Shown: one piece after another, positions 1 through 9,918 of the stretch
How the letters are laid out: every line of letters starts with the position of its first letter
Numbering within the stretch: position 1 is the stretch's first letter
Source: Pseudomonas sivasensis
GTDB taxonomy: Bacteria; Pseudomonadota; Gammaproteobacteria; Pseudomonadales; Pseudomonadaceae
DNA: 64,000 nt
Direction: 5' to 3'
Assembly: GCF_013778505.1 (NCBI RefSeq)
Contig: NZ_JAAOWU010000001.1
Coordinates: 248,001-312,000 of the forward strand
Made by a program: the position numbers and the translations under genes
Notes under the pieces: model-generated
Databases searched by the model: none
Told to the model about the DNA's origin: nothing
What the model saw: the letters and a program-made list of their open reading frames with translations, nothing else

Positions 1-1
1 G

Positions 2-580
2 GGCAGCGACTGGAAAACCGTGGTGCAGAAACTGTCAGACGTGCCCGCCTACCAGAGCGCCTTCAAGCAGGCGTACCCCGACGGCGTCACCGTCGACAAT
101 GTGCAAAACGCCCTGGCCACCTATGAACGCACGCTGCTCACCCCTAACTCGCGGTTCGATCAGTACCTGCTGGGCAACACGGAGATTCTCACGATCGAGG
201 AAAAATACGGCTACCAGCGTTTCAAGGATTACGGCTGCATCGCTTGTCACCAGGGCGTGAATATCGGCGGCAATATGTTCCAGAAGTTCGGCGTGATGGG
301 TGATTACTTCAAGGCGCGCGGCAACCCGGTGGAGTCCGACCTGGGGCGCTACCTGCTGACCCTGGACGAAGAAGATCGCCACGTGTTCAAGGTGCCCAGC
401 CTGCGCAACGTGGCCGTCACCGCGCCGTACTTCCACGATGCCTCGGCCAAGACCCTGGAAGCGGCGGTGGATGTGATGTTCAAGTACCAGTTGGGGCGCA
501 ACCCTTCCCAGGAAGACAAAGACCTGATTATCCAGTTTCTCAAGACCCTGACCGGCGAATGGGCAGGCAAGCCCCTATGA
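2..580 (+). CDS. Di-heme cytochrome c peroxidase, C-terminal part (5' end outside window)
   Basis: The frame is open at the left edge, so only about the last 192 residues are present. A single c-type haem motif, CIACH, is visible at nt 237-251, followed by residues typical of the C-terminal haem domain of bacterial CcpA/MauG-family peroxidases (the VPSLRNVAVTAPYFHD block, where the PSLRNV and PYFHDG-like signatures sit). The family is periplasmic and reduces peroxide with electrons from small cytochromes or azurin; MauG-like relatives instead oxidise protein or peptide substrates. The N-terminal haem domain and any signal peptide lie upstream and cannot be judged. The stop is only 10 nt before a histidine kinase gene on the same strand, so the enzyme and the two kinases are probably one operon. 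CcpA versus a specialised MauG-like enzyme cannot be decided here. Confidence 0.85.
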   Translation, partial: GSDWKTVVQKLSDVPAYQSAFKQAYPDGVTVDNVQNALATYERTLLTPNSRFDQYLLGNTEILTIEEKYGYQRFKDYGCIACHQGVNIGGNMFQKFGVMGDYFKARGNPVESDLGRYLLTLDEEDRHVFKVPSLRNVAVTAPYFHDASAKTLEAAVDVMFKYQLGRNPSQEDKDLIIQFLKTLTGEWAGKPL

Positions 581-590
581 GCATACCGTC

Positions 591-2405
591 ATGACCCCCT
601 CCCGCCGTCGCACCAGCCAAGTGTTGCTTGGCCTGATCACCCTGTTGCTGGCCTCTACGCTGGTGTTTTTGTACCTCAAATCCTCACGCGACCAGACCGC
701 CGGCTACACCCAATCGCGGGATCTGATCCGCCAGTTGCAGCAGCTCAACGCCCAATGGGACAGCGAAGTGCTTAAGGCGCGGATCGCGATCACTCACAAC
801 TACGATCCGCTGGTCACCCCACTCACGGAAATGACCCGGCTCTGGGCCGAACTCAATACCCGCGATACCTACCACGATCCGCAAGACCTGAGTCGCTGGC
901 AAACCAGCCAGGAGGCTTATCAGGCGGCGATCCAGGAAAAAGCCAGGCTGGTCGACCAGTTCAAGTCCCACAACGCGGTGCTGCGCAATTCCCTGGCGTT
1001 TTTGCCAACAGCCGAGGACGACATCCAGGCCCAGTTCAATCGCATTGACAATGAAGGCCGCCTGCAACTGCAGGATGTGGCCACGGACATTTACGACCTG
1101 TTGCTCAGTAGCCTCGAATTCGCCCAGGTCACCAGCGACGATCGCGCCGCAGATATTCTGGTGGGGTTGGGCAAGCTGGCAATCAACAAGGAGAGCCTGC
1201 CCGCTGAGTTCCAGGGCCCGATAGACATCCTCAGCAACCACATTTCGCTGATTCTGCGTGAGCAGCCGGTGGTCAACAGCCTGCTCGAACACATTGCCTC
1301 CATACCCGTGGCCGAGCGTCTGGACGACTTGACCACCCACCTCGATCAGGACCAGCAAGCATCTGACCTGATCGACCATCAATATCACCGCTACCTGTTG
1401 GTTTTCTCGACGTTACTGGTGGTGCTGCTGCTCTACCTGGCCGTGCGCCTGTTGCGTAGTTTTGCCGAGATCAATCGAGTCAACCGAGCGTTGCAGGCCG
1501 CCAACGAAACCCTGGAACAACGGGTGGAACGCCGCACCCAGCAGCTCAAGGATGCGCAGAGCGAACTGCTGGACAGCGCGCGCCAGGCTGGCATGGCGGA
1601 GATCGCCACCAACGTGCTGCATAACGTTGGCAACGTGCTCAACAGCGTGAATATCTCCGCCGAGCTGGTCACACGCAAACTGCGCAGCAGCAAGGCGTTG
1701 GGCCTGGGCAAGGCCATGCAACTGATCAACGAGCACCAGGCAGACCTCGGCGCCTTCCTGACCTTGGATGAAAAAGGCAAGCTGCTGCCGGGCTACCTGA
1801 ACCAACTGGTGGACGCCATTGCCGTCGAACAACAGGCCATGACCGATGAGCTGGCGCAACTGAGCAAAAGCGTCGATCACATCAAGGACATCGTCTCCAC
1901 CCAGCAATCCTATGCCGGCGTGTCCACGCTGATGGAACCGGTGCACATCAGCGATTTGATGGAGGACGCCTTGCGCATGAACGCCGGTTCGCTTAGCCGC
2001 CACAACGTCACGGTGGTCAAGGAATATGGGCGGGTACCGGAGATCATGGCGGACAAACACCGGTTGCTGTTGATCATGGTCAACCTGATCAGCAACGCCA
2101 AGCACGCCATGTCCAACCTCACCGACCGGCCACGACAGATGACCCTGGCGGTGCAACAACTGGAGGACAGCACCTTGCAGATAAGCGTGAAGGACGAGGG
2201 CGAAGGCATCCCCGCCGAAAACATGACCCGGATATTCACCCACGGTTTCACCACCCGCAAGGAAGGCCACGGCTTCGGCCTGCACAGCTGCGCCCTGGCC
2301 GCAGTGGAAATGAACGGCCAGCTCAGCGCCCACAGCGACGGGCCGGGCCTGGGCGCGGTGTTCACCTTGAAAATCCCTCTCACCGTTGCCGGAAGCCCGC
2401 CATGA
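591..2405 (+). CDS. Membrane sensor histidine kinase with DAHL-like periplasmic domain
   Basis: The 604-residue protein has a membrane segment near residues 12-29, an all-helical extracytoplasmic region to about residue 262 that resembles DAHL (double all-helical ligand-binding) domains, a second membrane segment near 265-287, a coiled coil, and a kinase core. The phosphoacceptor is probably His344 in NVLHNVGNVLNS, a less common H-box lacking the usual HEIxxP. The ATPase domain has the N box (NLISNAKHAM), a G1 box (DEGEGIP) and a G2-like GHGFGLH stretch. It starts 10 nt after the peroxidase gene and its TGA overlaps the ATG of the next kinase (ATGA). The ligand is unknown; the DAHL assignment is from its helical pattern and length. 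The context suggests it senses something linked to the periplasmic peroxidase. Confidence 0.85.
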   Translation: MTPSRRRTSQVLLGLITLLLASTLVFLYLKSSRDQTAGYTQSRDLIRQLQQLNAQWDSEVLKARIAITHNYDPLVTPLTEMTRLWAELNTRDTYHDPQDLSRWQTSQEAYQAAIQEKARLVDQFKSHNAVLRNSLAFLPTAEDDIQAQFNRIDNEGRLQLQDVATDIYDLLLSSLEFAQVTSDDRAADILVGLGKLAINKESLPAEFQGPIDILSNHISLILREQPVVNSLLEHIASIPVAERLDDLTTHLDQDQQASDLIDHQYHRYLLVFSTLLVVLLLYLAVRLLRSFAEINRVNRALQAANETLEQRVERRTQQLKDAQSELLDSARQAGMAEIATNVLHNVGNVLNSVNISAELVTRKLRSSKALGLGKAMQLINEHQADLGAFLTLDEKGKLLPGYLNQLVDAIAVEQQAMTDELAQLSKSVDHIKDIVSTQQSYAGVSTLMEPVHISDLMEDALRMNAGSLSRHNVTVVKEYGRVPEIMADKHRLLLIMVNLISNAKHAMSNLTDRPRQMTLAVQQLEDSTLQISVKDEGEGIPAENMTRIFTHGFTTRKEGHGFGLHSCALAAVEMNGQLSAHSDGPGLGAVFTLKIPLTVAGSPP

Positions 2406-3796
2406 ACCAGCCCCCTAACCGGCGTATTTTGCTGATCGACGATACCCCCTCGATTCACGACGACTTTCGCAAGATCCTGATGCCCGCTGTCGAGTCGAAC
2501 GAGGCGCTGGATGAGATGGAGTCGGCGCTGTTTGGCGACACCAGCAAACCCACGGTGCAAACCTTCGAGCTGCACTCGGCCTACGGCGGCGAAGAAGGCC
2601 TGCAACTGCTCATCACCGCGATGACAGAGCAACGACCCTACGCGCTGGCGTTTGTGGACATGCGCATGCCTCAGGGGTGGGACGGGGCCAAAACCATCGA
2701 GGAGTTGTGGAAAATCGACCCCGGCCTGCAGGTGGTGGTGTGCACCGCGTATTCGGATTATTCCTGGGATGACCTGCTGTATCGCCTGCATGGCCACGAT
2801 CGCTTGCTGATCCTGAAAAAGCCTTTCGACAATATCGAAGTCCAGCAGATGGCCAACACCCTGGCTAACAAATGGGACATGGCCCGGCGCGCCTCGGTGA
2901 AAACCATCCACTTGGAGCAATTGGTGGAGCAACGCACCCAAGCGCTGCAACTGGAAATCGACGAGCGCAAGCAGCTAGAAAGCCAGCTGGTGCAGTCGGA
3001 AAAACTCGCGTCCCTGGGGCAACTGGCGGCGGGTGTGGCCCATGAGATCAACAACCCGGTGGGGTTTATCTCGTCCAACCTCAGCAGCCTCGACACCTAC
3101 TTCAACCAGCTGCAACAGATGCTGGACGCTTACCGCCAGGCCGAGGAAAGCCTCGCACCGGGTGAACAACGCGATCAACTGAAGGCCTTGCGCAACGAGC
3201 TGGAGCTGGATTTTCTCAAGGAAGACATTCCACTCCTGATCCGCGAATCCAAGGAGGGCATAGGTCGTGTGGCCCAGATCGTCAAAGACCTGAAGAACTT
3301 CTCGCGGGTGGACAACGATCAGACTTGGCAATTTGCCAATCTGCAACAAGGCATCGACTCGACGCTGAACATCGTCGCCAGTGAACTCAAGTACAAGGCC
3401 GATGTGGTGAAGCATTACGCGCCGCTGCCGGACATCGAATGCCTGGCTTCGCAGCTCAATCAGGTGGTGATGAACCTGGTGATCAACGCCGCACAAGCCA
3501 TGGGGCCGGAGCGCGGCACCATAACCATCAGCAACGGCGTGGAGGGCGAAAACATCTGGCTGGAAGTGGCTGACAACGGCTGTGGAATTCCCCCGCATGC
3601 GCTGCAAAAGATCTTCGATCCGTTCTTCACCACCAAGCCGGTGGGCGAAGGGACGGGCTTGGGATTGTCGCTCTCCTACGGCATCGTCAAGAAACACCGT
3701 GGTGATATTTCCGTCAGCAGCGAGCTGGGTAAGGGCACGACGTTTCGCGTGGTGTTGCCGATTCGGCAGACGGTGGCGTGGGACACGCCACCGTAA
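2402..3796 (+). CDS. Hybrid protein: N-terminal receiver domain plus histidine kinase
   Basis: The soluble 464-residue protein begins with a receiver domain ([12 protein letters not shown] acidic pocket, phosphoacceptor probably Asp86 in FVDMRMP, conserved Lys140 in LKKPFD). A coiled-coil linker leads to a classic HisKA motif with His214 in [11 protein letters not shown], then an HATPase_c domain ([25 protein letters not shown]). There is no DNA-binding, GGDEF or other output domain. The 4-nt ATGA overlap with the upstream membrane kinase argues for coupled translation. A simple reading is a relay in which the first kinase phosphorylates this receiver and so tunes the second kinase, whose own target must be encoded elsewhere. 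No response-regulator gene follows; the next gene, opgD, begins 232 nt downstream. Confidence 0.88.
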   Translation: MNQPPNRRILLIDDTPSIHDDFRKILMPAVESNEALDEMESALFGDTSKPTVQTFELHSAYGGEEGLQLLITAMTEQRPYALAFVDMRMPQGWDGAKTIEELWKIDPGLQVVVCTAYSDYSWDDLLYRLHGHDRLLILKKPFDNIEVQQMANTLANKWDMARRASVKTIHLEQLVEQRTQALQLEIDERKQLESQLVQSEKLASLGQLAAGVAHEINNPVGFISSNLSSLDTYFNQLQQMLDAYRQAEESLAPGEQRDQLKALRNELELDFLKEDIPLLIRESKEGIGRVAQIVKDLKNFSRVDNDQTWQFANLQQGIDSTLNIVASELKYKADVVKHYAPLPDIECLASQLNQVVMNLVINAAQAMGPERGTITISNGVEGENIWLEVADNGCGIPPHALQKIFDPFFTTKPVGEGTGLGLSLSYGIVKKHRGDISVSSELGKGTTFRVVLPIRQTVAWDTPP

Positions 3797-4028
3797 TCAG
3801 CCTCACGTCTCGTTTTTTCCGGACTCGCCCCAAACGAGGACCTATTGAATAAGCGCCGATGACAAGCGCCGCGCGCCTGCCCTGCTCATCAGCTGCCTCT
3901 GGGACCTGTTATTTCTGACAGTAGACAGGCACCTTCCCCCCCTCGAAACTCCTGGCAAGCAACACGGTTGCAGGCCGGCGGCGTGTTGATCGTGAAGATG
4001 GCTCCTCTTCGTCCAAGGAATGGTCACC

Positions 4029-5660
4029 ATGTCCACACGTCGCGAGTTCCTGGCGTACGCTTCGCTGACCGCCCTGCTCACGCATCTGGGCAAGGGCGCC
4101 CTGGCTGCCGACAGTGCCGAGCAGGCCGGCCCCTTTTCCTTCGAGGGCTTGATCGAACAGGCACAAGTCGATGCCTTGAAACCCTACCGTTATCCCAACA
4201 CGGACTCGGACGCGCTGTTGACGAAACTCGACTACGCCGCCCACGGCCAGATCCGCTTCAAACCCGAGTTAGCTCTGTTTGCCAAGGGGCCGGGGCAGTT
4301 TCCCGTGACCTTCTTCCATCTGGGATCATTTTTTCGCACACCGGTGAGGGTGTATGCGCTGGACAACGGCGTCGCCCGCGAGATCGTTTACGACCCGGCG
4401 AACTTCGACATGCCCGGCGACAGCCCGGCCCACGCCTTGCCCCGTAACAGTGGATTCGCCGGTTTTCGCATCCAGGAAAGCCGTCTGGGCAACCAGACCA
4501 AACTCCCGTGGCAACAGAACGACTGGGTGGCCTTTCTTGGCGCATCGTACTTCCGGGCTATCGGCGAGTTGTACCAGTACGGTCTGTCGGCACGGGCGAT
4601 TGCCCTGGACGTGGCTGAGGCCGGCAAGGCCGAAGAATTTCCCGCCTTCACCCACATCTGGTTCGAACCGCCGAAGGACCTGCACGCCACGTCCATGACC
4701 CTCTATGCGCGGCTCGACGGGCCCAGTATCTGCGGCGCCTACCGTTTCGTGATCGACCGCACGCAGGGCGTGATCATGGACGTCGACTGTACGTTCTTCC
4801 TGCGCAAGAGCGTCCGCCGGCTGGGCATTGCACCGCTGACTTCGATGTTCTGGTTCAGTGAAACCGCCAAGCGAACCGCCGCCGATTGGCGCCCCGAAGT
4901 CCACGACAGCGACGGACTGGCGCTCTGGACCGGCAACGGCGAGCGCATCTGGCGCCCCCTGAACAACCCGCCGCGCACTGTGGTTTCGGCGTTCAGCGAC
5001 CATCAACCGAAGGGCTTCGGCCTCTTACAACGTGACCGCAATTTTGACCACTACCTCGATGGCGTGAATTATCAGCGCCGCCCCAGCCTATGGGTCGAGC
5101 CGTTGGGCGACTGGGGCGAAGGCAGCGTACAACTGATGGAAAATGGCACTGACGATGAGATCCACGACAACATCGTCGCCATGTGGGTGCCCTCGGCCCC
5201 CGCCGAAGCGGGCAATCGCTATACGCTACGTTATCGCCTGCACTGGCTGGCCCAGGAGCCTTACGCTTCGCCATTGGCGGTGTGCTTGGCCACGCGTCTG
5301 GGCAAAGGCGGCCAACCCGGGCAGACACGTCCCGCGGGAGTGCGTAAATTTGTCGTCGAATTTCAAGGCGCGCCGTTGGAAAAACTTGCACCGGGCGTCA
5401 AGCCCGAGGCCGTGATCAGTTGCTCCCGAGGCGAGCTTGGACTTGTATTCACCGAAGCCGTGCCGGACGGCGTCGTCGGTCATTGGCGAGCACAGTTCGA
5501 TTTAGCCGTCGACGGCAAGGAACCGGTGGAGCTGCGCCTGTTCCTGCGCCTGGACGGTCAGCCGCTGTCAGAGACTTGGCTGTATCAGTACCACCCCTTC
5601 AACTCGGATTCGACGGCAATCGGAGTCGCTTCAATGGCTGACACCGGCAACCGGCAATGA
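4029..5660 (+). CDS. opgD: Osmoregulated periplasmic glucan protein D
   Basis: OpgD/MdoD family, 543 residues, close to the usual length. The start is set at ATG 4029 because AAGGAA lies 9 nt upstream; an in-frame ATG three codons earlier overlaps that site. A twin-arginine signal (STRREFLAY) near the N terminus, ending about ALA-ADS, indicates Tat export to the periplasm. The mature protein follows the OpgG/OpgD pattern throughout (AQVDALKPYRYPN, the FSFEGLIEQA opening, GYRF-type blocks). E. coli OpgD is reported to be an endo-beta-1,2-glucanase (family GH186) acting on periplasmic glucans. Its TGA overlaps the ATG of bglX by 4 nt, so the two are translationally coupled. opgGH is not in the window; opgC lies 4.5 kb downstream. 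Confidence 0.93.
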   Translation: MSTRREFLAYASLTALLTHLGKGALAADSAEQAGPFSFEGLIEQAQVDALKPYRYPNTDSDALLTKLDYAAHGQIRFKPELALFAKGPGQFPVTFFHLGSFFRTPVRVYALDNGVAREIVYDPANFDMPGDSPAHALPRNSGFAGFRIQESRLGNQTKLPWQQNDWVAFLGASYFRAIGELYQYGLSARAIALDVAEAGKAEEFPAFTHIWFEPPKDLHATSMTLYARLDGPSICGAYRFVIDRTQGVIMDVDCTFFLRKSVRRLGIAPLTSMFWFSETAKRTAADWRPEVHDSDGLALWTGNGERIWRPLNNPPRTVVSAFSDHQPKGFGLLQRDRNFDHYLDGVNYQRRPSLWVEPLGDWGEGSVQLMENGTDDEIHDNIVAMWVPSAPAEAGNRYTLRYRLHWLAQEPYASPLAVCLATRLGKGGQPGQTRPAGVRKFVVEFQGAPLEKLAPGVKPEAVISCSRGELGLVFTEAVPDGVVGHWRAQFDLAVDGKEPVELRLFLRLDGQPLSETWLYQYHPFNSDSTAIGVASMADTGNRQ

Positions 5661-7921
5661 AGCGCTTTCGTCAATTGACGCTGCTCTACCTGACGCTCAG
5701 TGTCACCACCGCGGCCCTGCAGGCCAATGAGCAGGAATGGGTGGAAGGCTTGCTGCAACAGATGACGCTCGAAGAAAAAATCGGCCAACTCAGCCAGCTC
5801 GGCATTCAGGACACACCGACCGGCCCTGTCATCGACCAAGGCACACTGTCGCATCTGCCCGAGAGCATGGTCGGCTCGATCCTTGGCGCGTACGGTTTCG
5901 AGCAGACTCTCGCGCTGCAGAAACACGTCATCACCCACTCGCGCCTGCACATACCGCTGCTGTTTGCATTCGATGTGATTCACGGCTTTCGAACCGTATT
6001 TCCCGTGCCGTTGGCGGAAGCCTCGGCCTGGGACCCCGACCTGGCGCAGCGCACCGCTCGCGCGGCTGCCATTGAAGCGACGGCCAGCGGCGTGCACTGG
6101 ACGTTCGCGCCCATGGTCGACATCGCCCGCGACCCGCGCTGGGGCCGTGTGGTGGAAAGTACCGGCGAAGATCCGTTTTTGGGCGCAGCGCTGGCCAGTG
6201 CCAAGGTAAAGGGGTTCCACGGTGCGGGGCCGCACGACAGCTCGTTCATGCTGACGACCGCGAAACACTTCGTCACCTACGGCGCGGCCGAGGGTGGGCG
6301 GGACTATAACGTCGCCGACGTGTCGGAACGCACCTTGCAGGAAGTGCACTTACCGCCTTTCCGGGCGGCCGTCGCGGCGGGCGTTGATGCAATCATGCCC
6401 TCGTTCAACGAAATAGCCGGGACACCCCTGCACAGCAACACCGCGTTATTGACCGGGGTGCTGCGCAATCAATGGCGATTCACCGGCCTGATTGTCAGTG
6501 ACTTCAACGCGATCTGGGAGTTGAGTCAGCACGGCGTAGCGGATATTCCGGCCGACACGGCGCGGCTGGCACTCACCGCCGGCGTGGACGTCGACATGGC
6601 CAGCCAGATGTACCGCCGATACCTGCCGACACTGGTGCGCACTGGCCAGATCCCCATGGCCGCCGTGGATGCTGCGGTGCGCCGCGTCCTCCAGACTAAA
6701 CAACGCTTGGGCCTGTTCGATGACCCTTACCGCTACAGCAATGAGGCGCGGCAGCGAGCCAATACCCTGACACCGCAGCACCGTGCCCTGGCCCGGGAGG
6801 CTGCGCAGAAATCCATTGTGCTGCTGAAAAACAACGACGCACTGCTGCCCCTGTCCAAGCACCTGCGCAACGTACTGGTGGTCGGCAGCCTGGCCACGGA
6901 TGCCGAAGCCACGATCGGCCCCTGGGCCTTGGCGGCTCATCCTGAAGATTCGATCACGGTCTTGCAGGGCATACGCCATGCCGTCGCCCCCGACACCGAG
7001 GTGGTTTACCTGGGCGGTGCATCGCCCATCAGCAACGCGGTTGATGACCTGGCAGAAGTCCTGCAGGCCGCCCGCGATGCCGAGGTGGTGATCGCGGTGC
7101 TCGGTGAGCGCGCCGATCAGAGCGGTGAAGCTCGCAGTCGCACGGACTTGGGCCTGCCGGGTGCCCAGGACACGTTGTTGCGTGCCCTGTTGGACACCGG
7201 CAAGCCCGTGGTCATCGTGCTGATGAATGGCCGCCCGCTCGTGTTCTCGAAGACCGTGCGCGAGGCGCCGGCACTTTTGGAAACCTGGTTCCTGGGCAGT
7301 GAAATGGGCAACGCGGTGGCCGATGTTCTGTTCGGTGACATCAACCCCAGCGGCAAACTGCCGATCACCGTCCCCCGTAACGTGGGGCAGATCCCCCTCT
7401 ACTACGCGCACAAAAACACCGGCCGCCCGCCCACCGGTGCCGGCGGTTATGAGTCCGGCTACATCGATGAACTCTGGACGCCGCTGTATCCCTTCGGTTT
7501 CGGCCTCAGCTATACCTCGTTCAGCTATGACACGCCTCGGATCAGCGCCGAGCGGCTAGCGTCCACCGAGTCCCTGACGGTACACGTGAACGTCACCAAT
7601 ACCGGGCAGCGCGCCGGTGATGAAATCGTCCAGCTGTACCTGCGCGACGACGTCGCCAGCGTCACTCGCCCGGTCCGCCAACTGCGCGGCTTTCGCAAAA
7701 TCCACCTGGCGCCCGGTGAGACGCGCAGCGTGAACTTCAATCTTGGCCCACAGGACTTCGCACTGCTCAATCAACATTTTTCGCCGGTAATAGAGGCCGG
7801 CACTTTTACCGTCTTCGTCGGCGGCGATTCGACCACCACCCATCAGGCTCGGTTCGAGGTCACGGACAGCCGTGAACTCTCTGCCTCAGGCCCATCCGAG
7901 CCCCCCACACGCGCTCGCTGA
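5657..7921 (+). CDS. bglX: Periplasmic beta-glucosidase, GH3 family
   Basis: The 754-residue protein has a cleavable N-terminal signal (cleavage likely after LQA, about residue 23) and the full BglX architecture: GH3 barrel domain to about residue 360, a C-terminal alpha/beta sandwich to about 600, and a fibronectin-III-like tail near 640-720. The nucleophile is predicted to be Asp282 in LIVSDFNAIWEL, with the substrate-binding KHF motif near 203. E. coli BglX removes glucose from the ends of beta-linked gluco-oligosaccharides. Overlap with opgD (ATGA) implies that the endo-glucanase and exo-glucosidase act in sequence on osmoregulated periplasmic glucans. The SDF-N-A version of the nucleophile loop differs from the common SDWGA, which is tolerated in this subfamily. 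Confidence 0.93.
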   Translation: MKRFRQLTLLYLTLSVTTAALQANEQEWVEGLLQQMTLEEKIGQLSQLGIQDTPTGPVIDQGTLSHLPESMVGSILGAYGFEQTLALQKHVITHSRLHIPLLFAFDVIHGFRTVFPVPLAEASAWDPDLAQRTARAAAIEATASGVHWTFAPMVDIARDPRWGRVVESTGEDPFLGAALASAKVKGFHGAGPHDSSFMLTTAKHFVTYGAAEGGRDYNVADVSERTLQEVHLPPFRAAVAAGVDAIMPSFNEIAGTPLHSNTALLTGVLRNQWRFTGLIVSDFNAIWELSQHGVADIPADTARLALTAGVDVDMASQMYRRYLPTLVRTGQIPMAAVDAAVRRVLQTKQRLGLFDDPYRYSNEARQRANTLTPQHRALAREAAQKSIVLLKNNDALLPLSKHLRNVLVVGSLATDAEATIGPWALAAHPEDSITVLQGIRHAVAPDTEVVYLGGASPISNAVDDLAEVLQAARDAEVVIAVLGERADQSGEARSRTDLGLPGAQDTLLRALLDTGKPVVIVLMNGRPLVFSKTVREAPALLETWFLGSEMGNAVADVLFGDINPSGKLPITVPRNVGQIPLYYAHKNTGRPPTGAGGYESGYIDELWTPLYPFGFGLSYTSFSYDTPRISAERLASTESLTVHVNVTNTGQRAGDEIVQLYLRDDVASVTRPVRQLRGFRKIHLAPGETRSVNFNLGPQDFALLNQHFSPVIEAGTFTVFVGGDSTTTHQARFEVTDSRELSASGPSEPPTRAR

Positions 7922-8002
7922 ATACCACGGTGGGTTGTCCGGGCTTTCCTTACTGGCGCAGAATGCCGGATCGACCTGAGAGTCCGAACCCAAGGAAACC
8001 GT

Positions 8003-9622
8003 ATGAGCCTGTCCTTGCTAAGCCGTTACGCCTTCTTTGCCGTGTGCGTCATTTTCACCCTCGCCAGCCTTCCCTTTATCCAACACGAATGGCTGTGGCC
8101 CATCACCCTGGTCACCGGCGTGTTGAGCCTGATCGGTATCTTCGACCTGTTGCAAAGTCCCCACGCGGTGCGCCGCAACTACCCGATCCTGGGCAATATC
8201 CGTTACCTGGTAGAAGCCATCCGCCCGGAAATCCGCCAGTACCTGCTGGAGTCCGACAGCGACGCCCTGCCCTTCTCGCGTTCGCAACGCTCACTGGTTT
8301 ACTCGCGGGCCAAGAACGAAACCGCCGACAAGCCCTTCGGCACCCTGATTGACGTGTATCAGGCGGGCTTCGAATTTATCGGCCACTCCATGCGCCCCTC
8401 GCCGTTGAGTGACCCCAGCGCCTTTCGCGTGATGGTCGGCGGTCCGCAGTGCACACAGCCGTACTCGGCGTCAGTGTTCAACATATCGGCGATGAGCTTT
8501 GGTTCATTGAGTGCCAACGCCATCCGCGCGCTCAACCAGGGCGCCAAGCTGGGCAACTTCGCCCATGACACTGGCGAAGGCAGCATCAGCCCCTATCACC
8601 GCGAAAACGGCGGTGACCTGACCTGGGAACTGGGCAGCGGTTACTTCGGCTGCCGCACCAGCGACGGCCGCTTCGACCCGGAGCGCTTTGCCGTGCAGGC
8701 GCAGAACCCACAGGTGCGCATGATCGAAATCAAGATGAGCCAGGGCGCAAAACCCGGCCATGGCGGGATCTTGCCCAAGCATAAGGTGACTAAAGAAATC
8801 GCCGAGACCCGTGGCATCCTGATGGGCGAAGACTGCATCTCGCCGTCGCGCCACAGTGCGTTCTCCACGCCCATCGAACTGATGCAATTCATCGCCCAAC
8901 TGCGCGAGCTGTCCGGCGGCAAGCCGGTAGGTTTCAAGTTCTGCCTGGGCCACCCGTGGGAATTCATGGGCATCGCCAAGGCCATGCTCGAAACCGGCAT
9001 CCTTCCGGACTTTATCGTGGTAGACGGCAAAGAAGGCGGCACCGGCGCGGCGCCCGTGGAGTTCACCGACCATATCGGCGTGCCGCTGCGTGAAGGCCTG
9101 TTGTTTGTGCACAACACCCTGGTGGGCCTGAACCTGCGCGACAAGATCAAGCTCGGCGCCAGCGGCAAGATCGTCAGCGCCTTCGACATCGCCAGCGTCC
9201 TGGCCATCGGCGCCGACTGGGCCAACTCGGCGCGCGGCTTCATGTTCGCCATCGGCTGCATCCAATCGCAAAGCTGTCACACCAACAAATGCCCCACCGG
9301 CGTCGCCACCCAAGACCCGCTGCGCCAGCGCGCCCTGGTGGTGCCGGACAAGGCCCAGCGTGTGTTCAACTTCCACCGCAACACGCTCAAGGCCCTGGCC
9401 GAGATGCTCGCGGCGGCAGGCCTGGATCATCCGTCGCAACTGTCGGCCAAGCACCTGGTGCGGCGCATGTCGGCGACCGAGATCAAGTTGTTCTCGCAGT
9501 TGCATGTGTTCCTCAAGCCCGGCGAGTTGCTCACCGGCGAGGTGAACGGCGAATTCTATTCGCGGATGTGGCAGATGGCGCGTGCGGACAGTTTTGAGCC
9601 CCACGACGTAGCCGCGGCTTAA
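8003..9622 (+). CDS. FMN-binding glutamate-synthase-family protein (GltB2-like), membrane anchored
   Basis: The 539-residue protein has two hydrophobic N-terminal segments (about residues 8-28 and 31-50), then a domain matching the FMN/2-oxoglutarate-binding part of the glutamate synthase large subunit: SAMSFGSLSANAIRALNQGA, GEGSISPYH, GHGGILP, VDGKEGGTGAAP. The three cysteines GCIQSQSCHTNKCPTG (spacing C-x5-C-x4-C) match the 3Fe-4S ligands of GltB. The glutaminase domain and central domain are absent, so this is not a complete glutamate synthase; archaeal-type and stand-alone versions exist, but their reaction in bacteria is poorly defined. ATG 8003 has AAGGAAACCGT just upstream. A small ABM protein follows 11 nt later, suggesting a redox unit that may work with quinones; this is inference. 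Confidence 0.85.
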   Translation: MSLSLLSRYAFFAVCVIFTLASLPFIQHEWLWPITLVTGVLSLIGIFDLLQSPHAVRRNYPILGNIRYLVEAIRPEIRQYLLESDSDALPFSRSQRSLVYSRAKNETADKPFGTLIDVYQAGFEFIGHSMRPSPLSDPSAFRVMVGGPQCTQPYSASVFNISAMSFGSLSANAIRALNQGAKLGNFAHDTGEGSISPYHRENGGDLTWELGSGYFGCRTSDGRFDPERFAVQAQNPQVRMIEIKMSQGAKPGHGGILPKHKVTKEIAETRGILMGEDCISPSRHSAFSTPIELMQFIAQLRELSGGKPVGFKFCLGHPWEFMGIAKAMLETGILPDFIVVDGKEGGTGAAPVEFTDHIGVPLREGLLFVHNTLVGLNLRDKIKLGASGKIVSAFDIASVLAIGADWANSARGFMFAIGCIQSQSCHTNKCPTGVATQDPLRQRALVVPDKAQRVFNFHRNTLKALAEMLAAAGLDHPSQLSAKHLVRRMSATEIKLFSQLHVFLKPGELLTGEVNGEFYSRMWQMARADSFEPHDVAAA

Positions 9623-9633
9623 GGACGCTAACC

Positions 9634-9918
9634 ATGCTGAAGGTCATCGCTGAAGATTTCATCAAGCCCGAACACCTCGACACGGTACGTCCCTGGTACG
9701 CCGAACTGGTGGAAAAAACCCGCCAGGAACCGCTGTGCATCGCCTACGACCTGTTTGTCGATCAGGACGACCCCGGGCACTTCATTTTCATTGAGCAATG
9801 GCCCGACCAGGCCGCGCTCGACACGCATTGCCAGACCGAACACTTTACCCGGCTGGTGCCGCAGATAAACGAGCACCAGGCCAAGCCATGCAAAGTGCTG
9901 TTGATGGATGCGTTCTGA
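9634..9918 (+). CDS. Putative quinol monooxygenase (ABM domain)
   Basis: The 94-residue protein fits a single antibiotic-biosynthesis-monooxygenase domain (YgiN-like): an opening beta strand MLKVIAEDFIKPE, the central FIFIEQWPDQAALDTHCQTEHF block with the conserved EQW and H-x-x-T-x-H residues, and a short C-terminal strand. Family members are dimers that oxidise hydroquinones or aromatic polyketides without a cofactor, but many have unproven substrates. The start has AAGGA 9 nt upstream and lies 11 nt after the GltB2-like gene, so the two are likely co-transcribed. The 282 nt between this gene and opgC contain no other frame I can support. Confidence 0.8.
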   Translation: MLKVIAEDFIKPEHLDTVRPWYAELVEKTRQEPLCIAYDLFVDQDDPGHFIFIEQWPDQAALDTHCQTEHFTRLVPQINEHQAKPCKVLLMDAF

